Shown in pieces: positions 18,285 through 27,072 of a stretch of DNA of 39,654 bases (its first letter is position 1; each line of letters starts with the position of its first letter). The DNA lies in assembly GCA_013696105.1 (NCBI GenBank), contig JACCZE010000080.1:1-39654 (forward strand), written 5' to 3'. The stretch is from Planctomycetota bacterium. GTDB lineage: Bacteria > Planctomycetota > UBA11346. The notes under the pieces are model-generated. The model did no database searches, had not been told where the DNA came from, and was given only the letters and a program-made list of their open reading frames with translations. The position numbers and the translations under genes are program-made.

Positions 18285-19106
18285 ATGGCATTGCACGAAG
18301 ACATCGGCGCTCTGGCGGATCAAGTCAGGAAACGCTGCGATCTGGTTCCCAGCGTCGCGCTCCTGCTGGGCACCGGGCTGGGCGGCGTCGCGGAGCGGCT
18401 CAAGGCCGTGTGCCGGGTGCCGTACGCCGAACTCGCGGGAATGCCGAAGTCGACCGCCGAGAGCCACAAGGGGGAAGTCGTCCTCGGGCATCTGTCCGGC
18501 ATCCCGGTCGTCGCCTTCAGTGGACGGCTGCACGCCTACGAGGGCCATTCGTCCGCCGACGTCGTCGTGCCGGTGCGGCTCGGTCGTCGGCTGGGCGCCC
18601 ACAGCCTGATCATGGGTTCGGCGGTGGGCGGATTGAATCCCCAGTATCAGATCGGGGACATCGTCGGCATCGAGGACCACATCAACCTGATGGGCGTCAA
18701 TCCGCTGATTGGACCGAACGATGACCGTGTCGGCTCGCGCTGGCCGGACATGATCCATACCTACGACCCGAAGCTGCTGAAATTGGCCGGGGAGGTGGCG
18801 ATGGATGCGAAGATCCGGCTGCATCGCGGCGTCTATGTCGGAGTCCTCGGCCCCAACCTCGAGACACGCGCCGAATACCGCATGCTGCGCACGCTCGGTG
18901 CCGACGTGGTCGGCATGAGCACGGTGCCCGAAGCGATCGCGGCGGTGCATTGCGGCATGAAGACCCTGGCCTTCGCCATCGTGACCGATCGCTGCCTGCC
19001 CGATGCGCTCGAACCCGCCAACGTGCCCGCGATCATCGCGGCCGCCAATGCTGCCGAGCCCGTCCTCACCACGCTGATCACCGCGCTGCTTCCGCGCCTG
19101 GGCTGA
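18285..19106 (+). CDS. Purine nucleoside phosphorylase
   Basis: 274 aa; 'LLLGTGLGGVAERL', 'FSGRLHAYEGHSSADVVVPVR', 'GVLGPNLETRAEYRMLRTLGADVVGMSTVPEAIAAVHCGM' trimeric PNP signatures. Confidence 0.92.
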   Translation: MALHEDIGALADQVRKRCDLVPSVALLLGTGLGGVAERLKAVCRVPYAELAGMPKSTAESHKGEVVLGHLSGIPVVAFSGRLHAYEGHSSADVVVPVRLGRRLGAHSLIMGSAVGGLNPQYQIGDIVGIEDHINLMGVNPLIGPNDDRVGSRWPDMIHTYDPKLLKLAGEVAMDAKIRLHRGVYVGVLGPNLETRAEYRMLRTLGADVVGMSTVPEAIAAVHCGMKTLAFAIVTDRCLPDALEPANVPAIIAAANAAEPVLTTLITALLPRLG

Positions 19107-19164
19107 GCCAGGCGACAGCCGGCCGCTTCCATCATCGCATCAATCATCGCCTGCATGGGGATCT

Positions 19165-20586
19165 ATGCTCGACTGCATCATCGACGCCAAGCCGATCAAG
19201 AAGCCCGACCTGACGGTGGTCATCGTCGGTCATTCCGCCGCCAAGTTGCCGAAGCTCATCGAAGCGCAGGCGGCGCGCATGGCCAAGGGGAATGGCGGCG
19301 GTCCGTCGAACATGATCACCGCGGATGGACGGTACCTGCTGCTCAAGCCCGATGAGAAGGCGTGGCTGGTCGGCGGCGAGAATTGGCGTCTGCTCGGCCG
19401 CGACATCGCCGATGCGCTGCGTTCGGGCAAGCTCGAGTCGGCCCTGGTGCTCGCCCATGGCCGCAGCGCGAACGTGCAGGCGCTGGTCGAGGGCATCGCA
19501 CTGGGCGACTATCGCTTCAACCTGTGCCGCAGCGGCAAGGAATCCAAGCGCTCGCGCATCGAAGTGCACATCCCCGGTCATGGTCCCGCCATCGAAGCCG
19601 GCCTGCTGACCTCGGGCGCGCAGAATCTCGCCCGCGAACTCGCCGACACCCCGCCCAACCTGCTGAACCCCCAGACCTTCGCCGCCCGCGCTCGCGCCGA
19701 ACTCAGCGGCACCGGCATCGATGTGCGCATCACCAGCGGCGCCAACGCGCTGCGCAAGGCGGGCTTTCCCGGCCTCGCCCAGGTGGGCATGGCGGGTTCC
19801 GCCGAACCTTGCCTGGTCGAAATGCACTACAAACCCGGCAAGAAGCGCAAATCCAAGAAGGACGTCCGCTTGGCGCTGGTCGGTAAAGGCATCACCTTCG
19901 ACAGCGGCGGCATCAGCCTGAAGCCGGGCGACAAGATGTGGGAGATGAAGGGCGACATGAGCGGTGCCGCGGCGGTGCTCGGAGCCATGTCCTGGATCGC
20001 CGAGCACGAACCCGGCATCCCGATCAGCGGATACCTGTGCCTGGCCGAGAACATGCCCGACCGCACCGCCCAGCGGCCAGGTGACATCTACCAGGCGCGC
20101 AACGGCAAGTGGATCCACGTCGACAACACCGATGCCGAAGGACGGCTCGTGCTCAGTGACGTGCTCACCTACGCCGGCGAACGCGGCGCAACGCACATCG
20201 TCGATGTCGCCACCCTCACCGGCGCCTGCATGGTCGCACTCGGCGATCGCATGGGCGGATTGATGGGGCGTGGAGACGCCTTCCTGCAGTCGGTGCGCGC
20301 GGCCGGTCAGGAAGCCGGCGAAGAGTTCTGGCAGCTCCCCCTGTACGGCGAGTACCGCAGCCTGCTCGACCATCCGCACGCGGACCTCAACAACATCGGT
20401 GGGCGATTCGCCGGCGCGATCACCGCCGGGATCTTCCTGTCCGAGTTCGTTCCTGAGAACACGCAGTGGGCGCATCTGGATATCGCGGGCCCCGCCATCC
20501 AATCGGGTGGGTGGCGCTATTATGCCAAGGGCATGACGGGCTTCGCCACGCGCACCCTCATCCGCTTGGCGCAGAAGCTGGGCTGA
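19165..20586 (+). CDS. pepA: Leucyl aminopeptidase (M17)
   Basis: 473 aa; 'VGKGITFDSGGISLKPGDKMWEMKGDMSGAAAVLGAM' and 'VDNTDAEGRLVLSDVLTYA' (NTDAEGRL active site). Confidence 0.93.
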   Translation: MLDCIIDAKPIKKPDLTVVIVGHSAAKLPKLIEAQAARMAKGNGGGPSNMITADGRYLLLKPDEKAWLVGGENWRLLGRDIADALRSGKLESALVLAHGRSANVQALVEGIALGDYRFNLCRSGKESKRSRIEVHIPGHGPAIEAGLLTSGAQNLARELADTPPNLLNPQTFAARARAELSGTGIDVRITSGANALRKAGFPGLAQVGMAGSAEPCLVEMHYKPGKKRKSKKDVRLALVGKGITFDSGGISLKPGDKMWEMKGDMSGAAAVLGAMSWIAEHEPGIPISGYLCLAENMPDRTAQRPGDIYQARNGKWIHVDNTDAEGRLVLSDVLTYAGERGATHIVDVATLTGACMVALGDRMGGLMGRGDAFLQSVRAAGQEAGEEFWQLPLYGEYRSLLDHPHADLNNIGGRFAGAITAGIFLSEFVPENTQWAHLDIAGPAIQSGGWRYYAKGMTGFATRTLIRLAQKLG

Positions 20587-20614
20587 GAGATCGGCTGAAA
20601 GCTCGGCTGGTGGA

Positions 20615-20656
20615 TTGTCGGTGAGCGATGGCCGACCAGGCCACCATCACCGACAA
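20615..20656. terminator. Compound stem-loop between convergent genes (putative bidirectional terminator)
   Basis: Outer arms TTGTCGGTGA/TCACCGACAA (10 bp perfect), inner TGGCC/GGCCA, loop GACCA; sits between pepA stop (20586) and MDR stop (20667). Confidence 0.55.
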
Positions 20657-20666
20657 CCAGACCACC

Positions 20667-21683
20667 TCACCCGCGCCAATCGAAGATCGTCGACAGCGTC
20701 GGCGTGCGCTGGTGCATGAGGTCCTGGTAGGCCTGCTGGGCCGTATCGGGCGACACCAGGTTCGCCAAGCCCTCAACGTCGACGCGCCCTTCCGCGATCC
20801 AGCGCATGCCGGCGGCATAGTTGCCGAGGTGGCTGTTCGGCCGGAAGTCCGTCGGGTGCACCGGGACTTCCCATTCCCACCCGCTGCGCACCACGGCGAA
20901 GCGGTGGAATATCTCGGTCATCAGGTCGAATGCGGAGATGTCGGTCTTCTTGCTCCACGGGGTGCCCGCGAGCACCACCTCGCCGCGGCGGCGCACCATC
21001 TTGCACGCATCCAGCACGGAGCGCTCGTGTCCCGAGCAATCGATCACCAGGTCGGCCTTGCCGGCCACCGTCGCGTCGTCGAGCGGCGCGGTCGAGGCGG
21101 TGCGTATGCCGACGCGGTCCAACGACTGCCGACGCGCGGCGACGGGATCGCAGGCGATGACCTGGTATCCGCAGCCATGGAAGACCTTGGCGGCGAGGTG
21201 CCCGACCAGACCGAGTCCGGAGACCACCACGATCGACGGTGGACGCGCGGTGGTGGTGGTGAGCGCGGCCATGCCGATGCCCATCAGGCGGCAGAAGACC
21301 GCCCGCTCGGGAGCGAGGCCCGCAGGCACCAGCACCACATCGGCAGCCTGATGCCGCTGCCAGGACCGGTGATTACCGCTGCAGAACACCCGATCTCCGG
21401 GTTTCAGCCCGGTGACGCCGGAACCCGTGTGCTCGATCTCGAAGATCGCGGCGTAGCCGGAGAGCTGCGGATACGGGCGATTGGTGGCAGCCGGCGGCGC
21501 ATACCCCCACGACAATTCCGTCCCCGACGAGATGAGCGACACTAGGGTGCGGCCTTCGACCTGCAGCTCGCCCAATGGCTCCTCGGCCGCATCGCACGGC
21601 AGCAATTGCGCGGTCTCGCGCGCGGTGAAGGTGACCGCGCGCTGGACGCGTGCGGCGGTTCTGGTGGCGGTCGCGGCGGTCAT
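20667..21683 (-). CDS. Zinc-type/medium-chain (MDR) dehydrogenase
   Basis: 338 aa; 'LISSGTELSWGYAP...LSGYAAIFEIEHTGSGVTGLKPGDRVFCSGNH', 'VVVSGLGLVGHLAAKVFHGCGYQVIACDP', 'DLVIDCSGHERSVLDACKMVRRRGEVVLAGTPW'. Confidence 0.88.
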   Translation of the reverse strand: MTAATATRTAARVQRAVTFTARETAQLLPCDAAEEPLGELQVEGRTLVSLISSGTELSWGYAPPAATNRPYPQLSGYAAIFEIEHTGSGVTGLKPGDRVFCSGNHRSWQRHQAADVVLVPAGLAPERAVFCRLMGIGMAALTTTTARPPSIVVVSGLGLVGHLAAKVFHGCGYQVIACDPVAARRQSLDRVGIRTASTAPLDDATVAGKADLVIDCSGHERSVLDACKMVRRRGEVVLAGTPWSKKTDISAFDLMTEIFHRFAVVRSGWEWEVPVHPTDFRPNSHLGNYAAGMRWIAEGRVDVEGLANLVSPDTAQQAYQDLMHQRTPTLSTIFDWRG

Positions 21684-21973
21684 GGCGTGTTCCTCGTGTG
21701 GTCGCTCTTGGCGGGCGGTATCGGCGCAGGTGTCGCAGGATCCGAGCAGGAATCCCGCGCTTGCTCGCTGTATCCAACCCTAGCGCACAGACGCTCGTGG
21801 CCATGGCGCCGAATCGATGACCGCATGTCGCCGCCTATCATGCTGGTGAAAACAGTCGCCTGATGGCCATCACGACTGTCTCCACCGGTTGGCTGGAACC
21901 GCCCTCCGCCTCCCGCAGGCGCTATTGCGACCCCCTGCTATCGCCGAGGGGCATTTTCCTTACCCTGCGGGCG

Positions 21974-22984
21974 ATGGCGTTCTCCCGTGCATTCTCCCGT
22001 GCTTTCTCCCGGACAATGCTCAGCACCGGTGCCGTGATCGCAGGCGTGATCGCGGCGTCAGGCGCGCTAGTCATCGTCGGGTCGCTGACCGCCGGGCTCT
22101 GGTATCCCGGCCAGCTGTGCCGGCATTGGTCCGCTCATGCCACGCTCTCATTGCTTCCCGCGCTGCTCTGCTTCGGCCGTCGTCCCATGATCGGGGTCGG
22201 GATGCTGACGGCGATGGTAGCGGGGGCCTGGCCGTGGCTTTCGGCCGCGCACGACGACCGGGCACCGCGGCAGGCCGGCCAGGGCCTGAGCGTGGTCACC
22301 GCGAACATCTATTCCAAGAATCCCACGCGCGCAGCGGCCGTCGAGCAGGCCTCCACCGACGCTCCTGAATTGCTCTGCCTGGTCGAAACCACCGGCATCG
22401 ATCGCCAGGATGTGCTCGCAGATCCGCGATGGCCGCACCAGATCTGGGCCAAGCAGGTGTCCGGCATCTCCCTGCTGAGCACGAAGCCATTCGCATTCGA
22501 GAAGATCCATCCCAACAACGGCAATCCCTTCATCGAAGCGGTGATCACGCTCGATGGCGTCGCGGTGCGCGTGCTCGCGGTCCATGCGGCATCTCCCCGC
22601 AGCCAGCGCGAGATCATCGAGCGCAACCGCGAACTCACCCGCTATGCGACGCTCATCGATCAGGACGGCATGCCCGCACTGGTGCTCGGAGATTTCAACA
22701 TCACCGTCGCCGATCCAGCATGGCCAATCTTTTGCCGTCGTTCCGGAGTCCGCCGCCCGCCTGGTCACGAACCGGCCACTTGGCCATCCGTGCTCGGTCC
22801 CTTCGGGATCACCATCGATCATATCCTCGCGCGCGATCTCGCCCTCGATCCCGTGGTCGCGATCAGCCTGGTGGGAAGTGACCATCGTGGCCTGGCGACC
22901 CGCGTCGCCCTGCCGCGGCCGACAGCCCCAGAGCAAACAGCGCGCGCCGAGATCCCAGGTGTAGACACGCCTCGCGTACCGTAA
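21974..22984 (+). CDS. Endonuclease/exonuclease/phosphatase (EEP) family membrane-anchored protein
   Basis: Alternative start 21863. N-terminal hydrophobic segments, then 'LSVVTANIYSKN', 'ELLCLVETT', 'ALVLGDFNI', 'ITIDHILARD', 'VGSDHRGLATRV' EEP motifs. Confidence 0.85.
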   Translation: MAFSRAFSRAFSRTMLSTGAVIAGVIAASGALVIVGSLTAGLWYPGQLCRHWSAHATLSLLPALLCFGRRPMIGVGMLTAMVAGAWPWLSAAHDDRAPRQAGQGLSVVTANIYSKNPTRAAAVEQASTDAPELLCLVETTGIDRQDVLADPRWPHQIWAKQVSGISLLSTKPFAFEKIHPNNGNPFIEAVITLDGVAVRVLAVHAASPRSQREIIERNRELTRYATLIDQDGMPALVLGDFNITVADPAWPIFCRRSGVRRPPGHEPATWPSVLGPFGITIDHILARDLALDPVVAISLVGSDHRGLATRVALPRPTAPEQTARAEIPGVDTPRVP

Positions 22985-23017
22985 GGCGTAGCCCTGAAGA
23001 ACGGGCGCCGAGCGGCG

Positions 23018-23134
23018 GTGGCGGCATACAATCGCGAAGCGATGCCGCCACGATTACGGAGGCGAAGCCGAAGTAATCGAGTCGCGACAAAGCCCGGGGG
23101 TAGGCCCGCACGGGCCGTAGGGGCGCCAGCCCCT
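23018..23134. repeat. Array of four consecutive hairpins between convergent genes
   Basis: GTGGCGGC...ATCGC-GAA-GCGAT-GCCGCCAC (23018-23051); CGATTAC..GGC-GAA-GCC..GTAATCG (23051-23079); GGCCCG-CA-CGGGCC (23103-23116); AGGGGC-GCCA-GCCCCT (23119-23134). Confidence 0.75.
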
Positions 23135-23137
23135 GAA

Positions 23138-24409
23138 CTAAAAGTCGGGCCAGCCAGCGACCGCGAGCGGCGGCGCTGGAGCCGGACCGGTGTGGAACAG
23201 CACGTCCTTCACCGAGGTGGCGCCGACGACCACCGCGATTCCGCTGCTCCCTGGGACCTGCTCCTCGACCAGCTTGGCGCCGGACCGCTCGAGCGACAAC
23301 CGTCCGCGATGAACGGACACGTTCAGCGGCGACGCGATCATCGGCGGACCCGCCAGCGGGATTTCCCGTGAGGTCTCCCCCGGCTTGTCGACGATCAATC
23401 GACCGGGAGCGAACCGCAGCCGCAGCCGCTCTGCTTGCGGGTCCCTGACCGACAGCTCGACGCGATCGGCCGCATCCTTCCAGACGATGGTTCCGCAGTA
23501 GCGCCATTCGGGGGTGAGGTCGCTGGTGACATCATCGGCCACCGCGCCAGATACATGCGTCCATGCGAAGCCGGTGCCTCCGCTGCTGGCGCGCCCGGCT
23601 TCCAGGCCCATCGCGGTGAGCGTGGCGTGACCGCGCGCGACACCCACCCGGCTGCGGTTGTCCTCCACCGCGAACGCGAACACGCAACCGGGATCAGCGC
23701 GGATGGTGTCATCGGGAAGTCCGCAGACGAACCCGGCGCGTGCAGATGCCCACGCAGCGCCATTGGTGAGCGACAGGCCGGCGGTCTGCGCGACGGCATT
23801 GGCGGGACCGGCGATGACCGCACGCGAACCATCCATCCAGCGCAACGACAGCTGGCTGCCGGTGGGCACCACCACCTGGCGGCGGTCGATGCGCGCACCG
23901 GCGACCAGCACCTCGCCACCGAGCGTCGCCTCGCCCTGCACGTCGGACACCTCGCAGACGGTGTCTCCACCCGGTCCACGTCCGATCGCTGCTACCGCGA
24001 GCGCGCCGAGGAAGATGAGCACGGCCAGCAGCAGGAACGGCCACAGCGACAGTTGTCGTCGCGACGGCGCGGCAGCGACCGGCTGCAATCCCGGCGGCTC
24101 CATGCCTAGGCGCACGCGCATGGAGCTGGTGAAGCGGTCGCTCTTCCCCAATCCAGAGATGCGATGACGGATCTCATCCTGGAACAGCGCGCCCAGGCCA
24201 GAACGCAGATCGGTCACGACGCCGAGCTGCTGCCACGCGAGACGCGCCGCCGCCGCGCCGGCATCGCCCGGTTCGCGCAGGTAGTCGTAGAGTTCGCGCA
24301 ATTCGACATCGCCGAGTTCGCCGAGCGCGAATCCGACCGACAGTTCCGAGATGCGCGCTTCGCGCGCGGCGGCGGCGTCCGGATTCGCCGGAGGCGCTGG
24401 TTCGGTCAC
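23138..24409 (-). CDS. FecR-domain / anti-sigma-like single-pass membrane protein
   Basis: GTG start at 24409 overlapping the sigma-factor stop (GTGA): VTEPAPPANPDAAAAREARISELSVGFALGELGDVELRELYDYL...; TM 'LWPFLLLAVLIFLGALAVAAIG'; then 'CEVSDVQGEATLGGEVLVAGARIDRRQVVVPTGSQLSLRWMDGSRAVI' FecR-like. Confidence 0.8.
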   Translation of the reverse strand: MTEPAPPANPDAAAAREARISELSVGFALGELGDVELRELYDYLREPGDAGAAAARLAWQQLGVVTDLRSGLGALFQDEIRHRISGLGKSDRFTSSMRVRLGMEPPGLQPVAAAPSRRQLSLWPFLLLAVLIFLGALAVAAIGRGPGGDTVCEVSDVQGEATLGGEVLVAGARIDRRQVVVPTGSQLSLRWMDGSRAVIAGPANAVAQTAGLSLTNGAAWASARAGFVCGLPDDTIRADPGCVFAFAVEDNRSRVGVARGHATLTAMGLEAGRASSGGTGFAWTHVSGAVADDVTSDLTPEWRYCGTIVWKDAADRVELSVRDPQAERLRLRFAPGRLIVDKPGETSREIPLAGPPMIASPLNVSVHRGRLSLERSGAKLVEEQVPGSSGIAVVVGATSVKDVLFHTGPAPAPPLAVAGWPDF

Positions 24410-24957
24410 GGGGTCCCTTCGATGCGGCGCTCGGCGCATTCCTTGAGCCGACGCTGCAGCCGCGACAGGCGCTGCCGGCAGGCGTCGGGACGGATGCCCA
24501 TCGCCTCGGCCGCGGCATCGCTCGACATGCCATCGCCGTGCACCAGTTCGAACAACCGCCGGTGCTCGTCGCCGATCTCGGCCATGCACGCCTTCAATGC
24601 CACCAGGCGTTCGACCTGCTGAGGATCATCTGGCGGCTGATGGCGCAGGAGCTCCTGGCGGACCAGCTCGCGCAGATGCCTGCGGTCGCGGTCCTGCCGC
24701 CGATGGTACTCCATCAGCTGGCTGCGGGCGATGGTGATCAGCCAGGCGCGGGGGCTGGATCCGGGCCGATACTGCTCGCGCTTGACCCACGCGCGCGAGA
24801 GGGCTTCCTGGGCCAGCTCGTCCGCCAGTTCGGGATCGGCGGTTTCGCGCAGCATGGTCGCGCGGATGAGGTGGTGGCAGTTCTCGACCACCTGCGCGAA
24901 GGCCTCCTGGTCTCCGTGCTCGCGCGCTCGCGTCATCCAGCCATCGAGGTCGTCCAC
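24406..24957 (-). CDS. ECF-type RNA polymerase sigma factor
   Basis: 183 aa; 'DPELADELAQEALSRAWVKREQYRPGSSPRAWLITIARSQLMEYHRRQDR' region 2; 'GMSSDAAAEAMGIRPDACRQRLSRLQRRLKECAERR' region 4 HTH. Confidence 0.9.
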   Translation of the reverse strand: MDDLDGWMTRAREHGDQEAFAQVVENCHHLIRATMLRETADPELADELAQEALSRAWVKREQYRPGSSPRAWLITIARSQLMEYHRRQDRDRRHLRELVRQELLRHQPPDDPQQVERLVALKACMAEIGDEHRRLFELVHGDGMSSDAAAEAMGIRPDACRQRLSRLQRRLKECAERRIEGTP

Positions 24958-25072
24958 TGCCCCTCCCGCCCCTACTGTTCACGACCGAAGCGCTCCTGCA
25001 ATCGCGCCCTGCGCGTTGTGCCGGCCACCCAGGTCACACCCTGTAGCGGAGCCATCACCCGGGGAGAGGGCC

Positions 25073-26089
<1,017 letters not shown>

Positions 26090-26102
26090 GCCCGGTGCTC
26101 TG

Positions 26103-26993
26103 GTGAGCCTGCAGGGCGACGTCCACCGCCAGGTGCTCGAGCGCCTCGGCAACGTCTTCGTCTCGGCGCGCCAGGCGGTCGAGTCGGTCCTCTCCGGCCA
26201 GCACCGATCGGTGCGGCGCGGTCTGTCGGTGGAATTCGCAGGTCACCGCCCGTACCAGGCCGGCGACGACATCCGTCGCCTCGACTGGCTGGTGTATGCG
26301 CGTTCCGACCGCTACGACGTGCGCGTCCACGAGGAGGAGACGCGGCTGCGCGCGACCCTGATCGTCGATGCGAGCGGATCGATGGGCTATGCGGGAAGCT
26401 CGGGGCGGTCGAAGCTCGATCATGCCAAGGTCCTCGCCGCGGCGCTCGGCTTCCTGATGGTCCGTCAGAGCGACTCGGTGGGACTCGTGACCTTCGACCG
26501 CGCGGTGCGCGACCATCTGCCGCCCGCGACGACCATGGGCAACCTGCTGGTGATGCTCGACCGACTGGAAGCCCTGGCGCCCGGCGGCGAAACCGGCATC
26601 GGCGCGGTGCTCAGCAGCCTGGCGCCACAGCTCACGCGCCGAGGCCTGGTCATCCTCATCACCGACGCCTTCGACGATCCCGACCGCATCGCCGAAGCGC
26701 TCAGCCTGTTGCGCTACCGCAAGCAGGATGTGCGCGTGCTGCAGGTCGTCGATCCGTTGGAGCAGAGCTTCCCGTTCCCGGCAGTCATCTCCTTCCGCGG
26801 ACTCGAAGGCGAACCGACGATCACGCTCGATGCCGACCGCATCCGCGGCTACTACCACGAGTCGCTCGCAGCGCATCGCCGCGCGCTGGCCGAACGTTGC
26901 CATGCCATCGGCGTCCAGCTCGAGACCCTCCGCACCGACGAGGACCTCGCGCTCTCGCTCATCCGCATCCTGATGCAGGGCCCGGCGACATGA
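26103..26993 (+). CDS. DUF58 domain protein (VWA-like)
   Basis: 296 aa, GTG start; 'RRGLSVEFAGHRPYQAGDDIRRLDWLVYARSDRYDVRVHEEETRLRATLIVDASGSM'. Confidence 0.92.
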   Translation: MSLQGDVHRQVLERLGNVFVSARQAVESVLSGQHRSVRRGLSVEFAGHRPYQAGDDIRRLDWLVYARSDRYDVRVHEEETRLRATLIVDASGSMGYAGSSGRSKLDHAKVLAAALGFLMVRQSDSVGLVTFDRAVRDHLPPATTMGNLLVMLDRLEALAPGGETGIGAVLSSLAPQLTRRGLVILITDAFDDPDRIAEALSLLRYRKQDVRVLQVVDPLEQSFPFPAVISFRGLEGEPTITLDADRIRGYYHESLAAHRRALAERCHAIGVQLETLRTDEDLALSLIRILMQGPAT

Positions 26994-27034
26994 GGCCCCG
27001 GTATCCCGTGCGGACTCCCGTCTGCCGCTCGCCC

Positions 27035-27069
27035 GATGTCGGACGTCGGACGTCGGACTTCGGACGTTC
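27035..27069. repeat. Heptamer tandem repeat patch upstream of the BatA-like gene
   Basis: GATGTCG GACGTCG GACGTCG GACTTCG GACGTTC; period 7, ends 4 nt before the ATG at 27073. Confidence 0.85.
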
Positions 27070-27072
27070 GCC

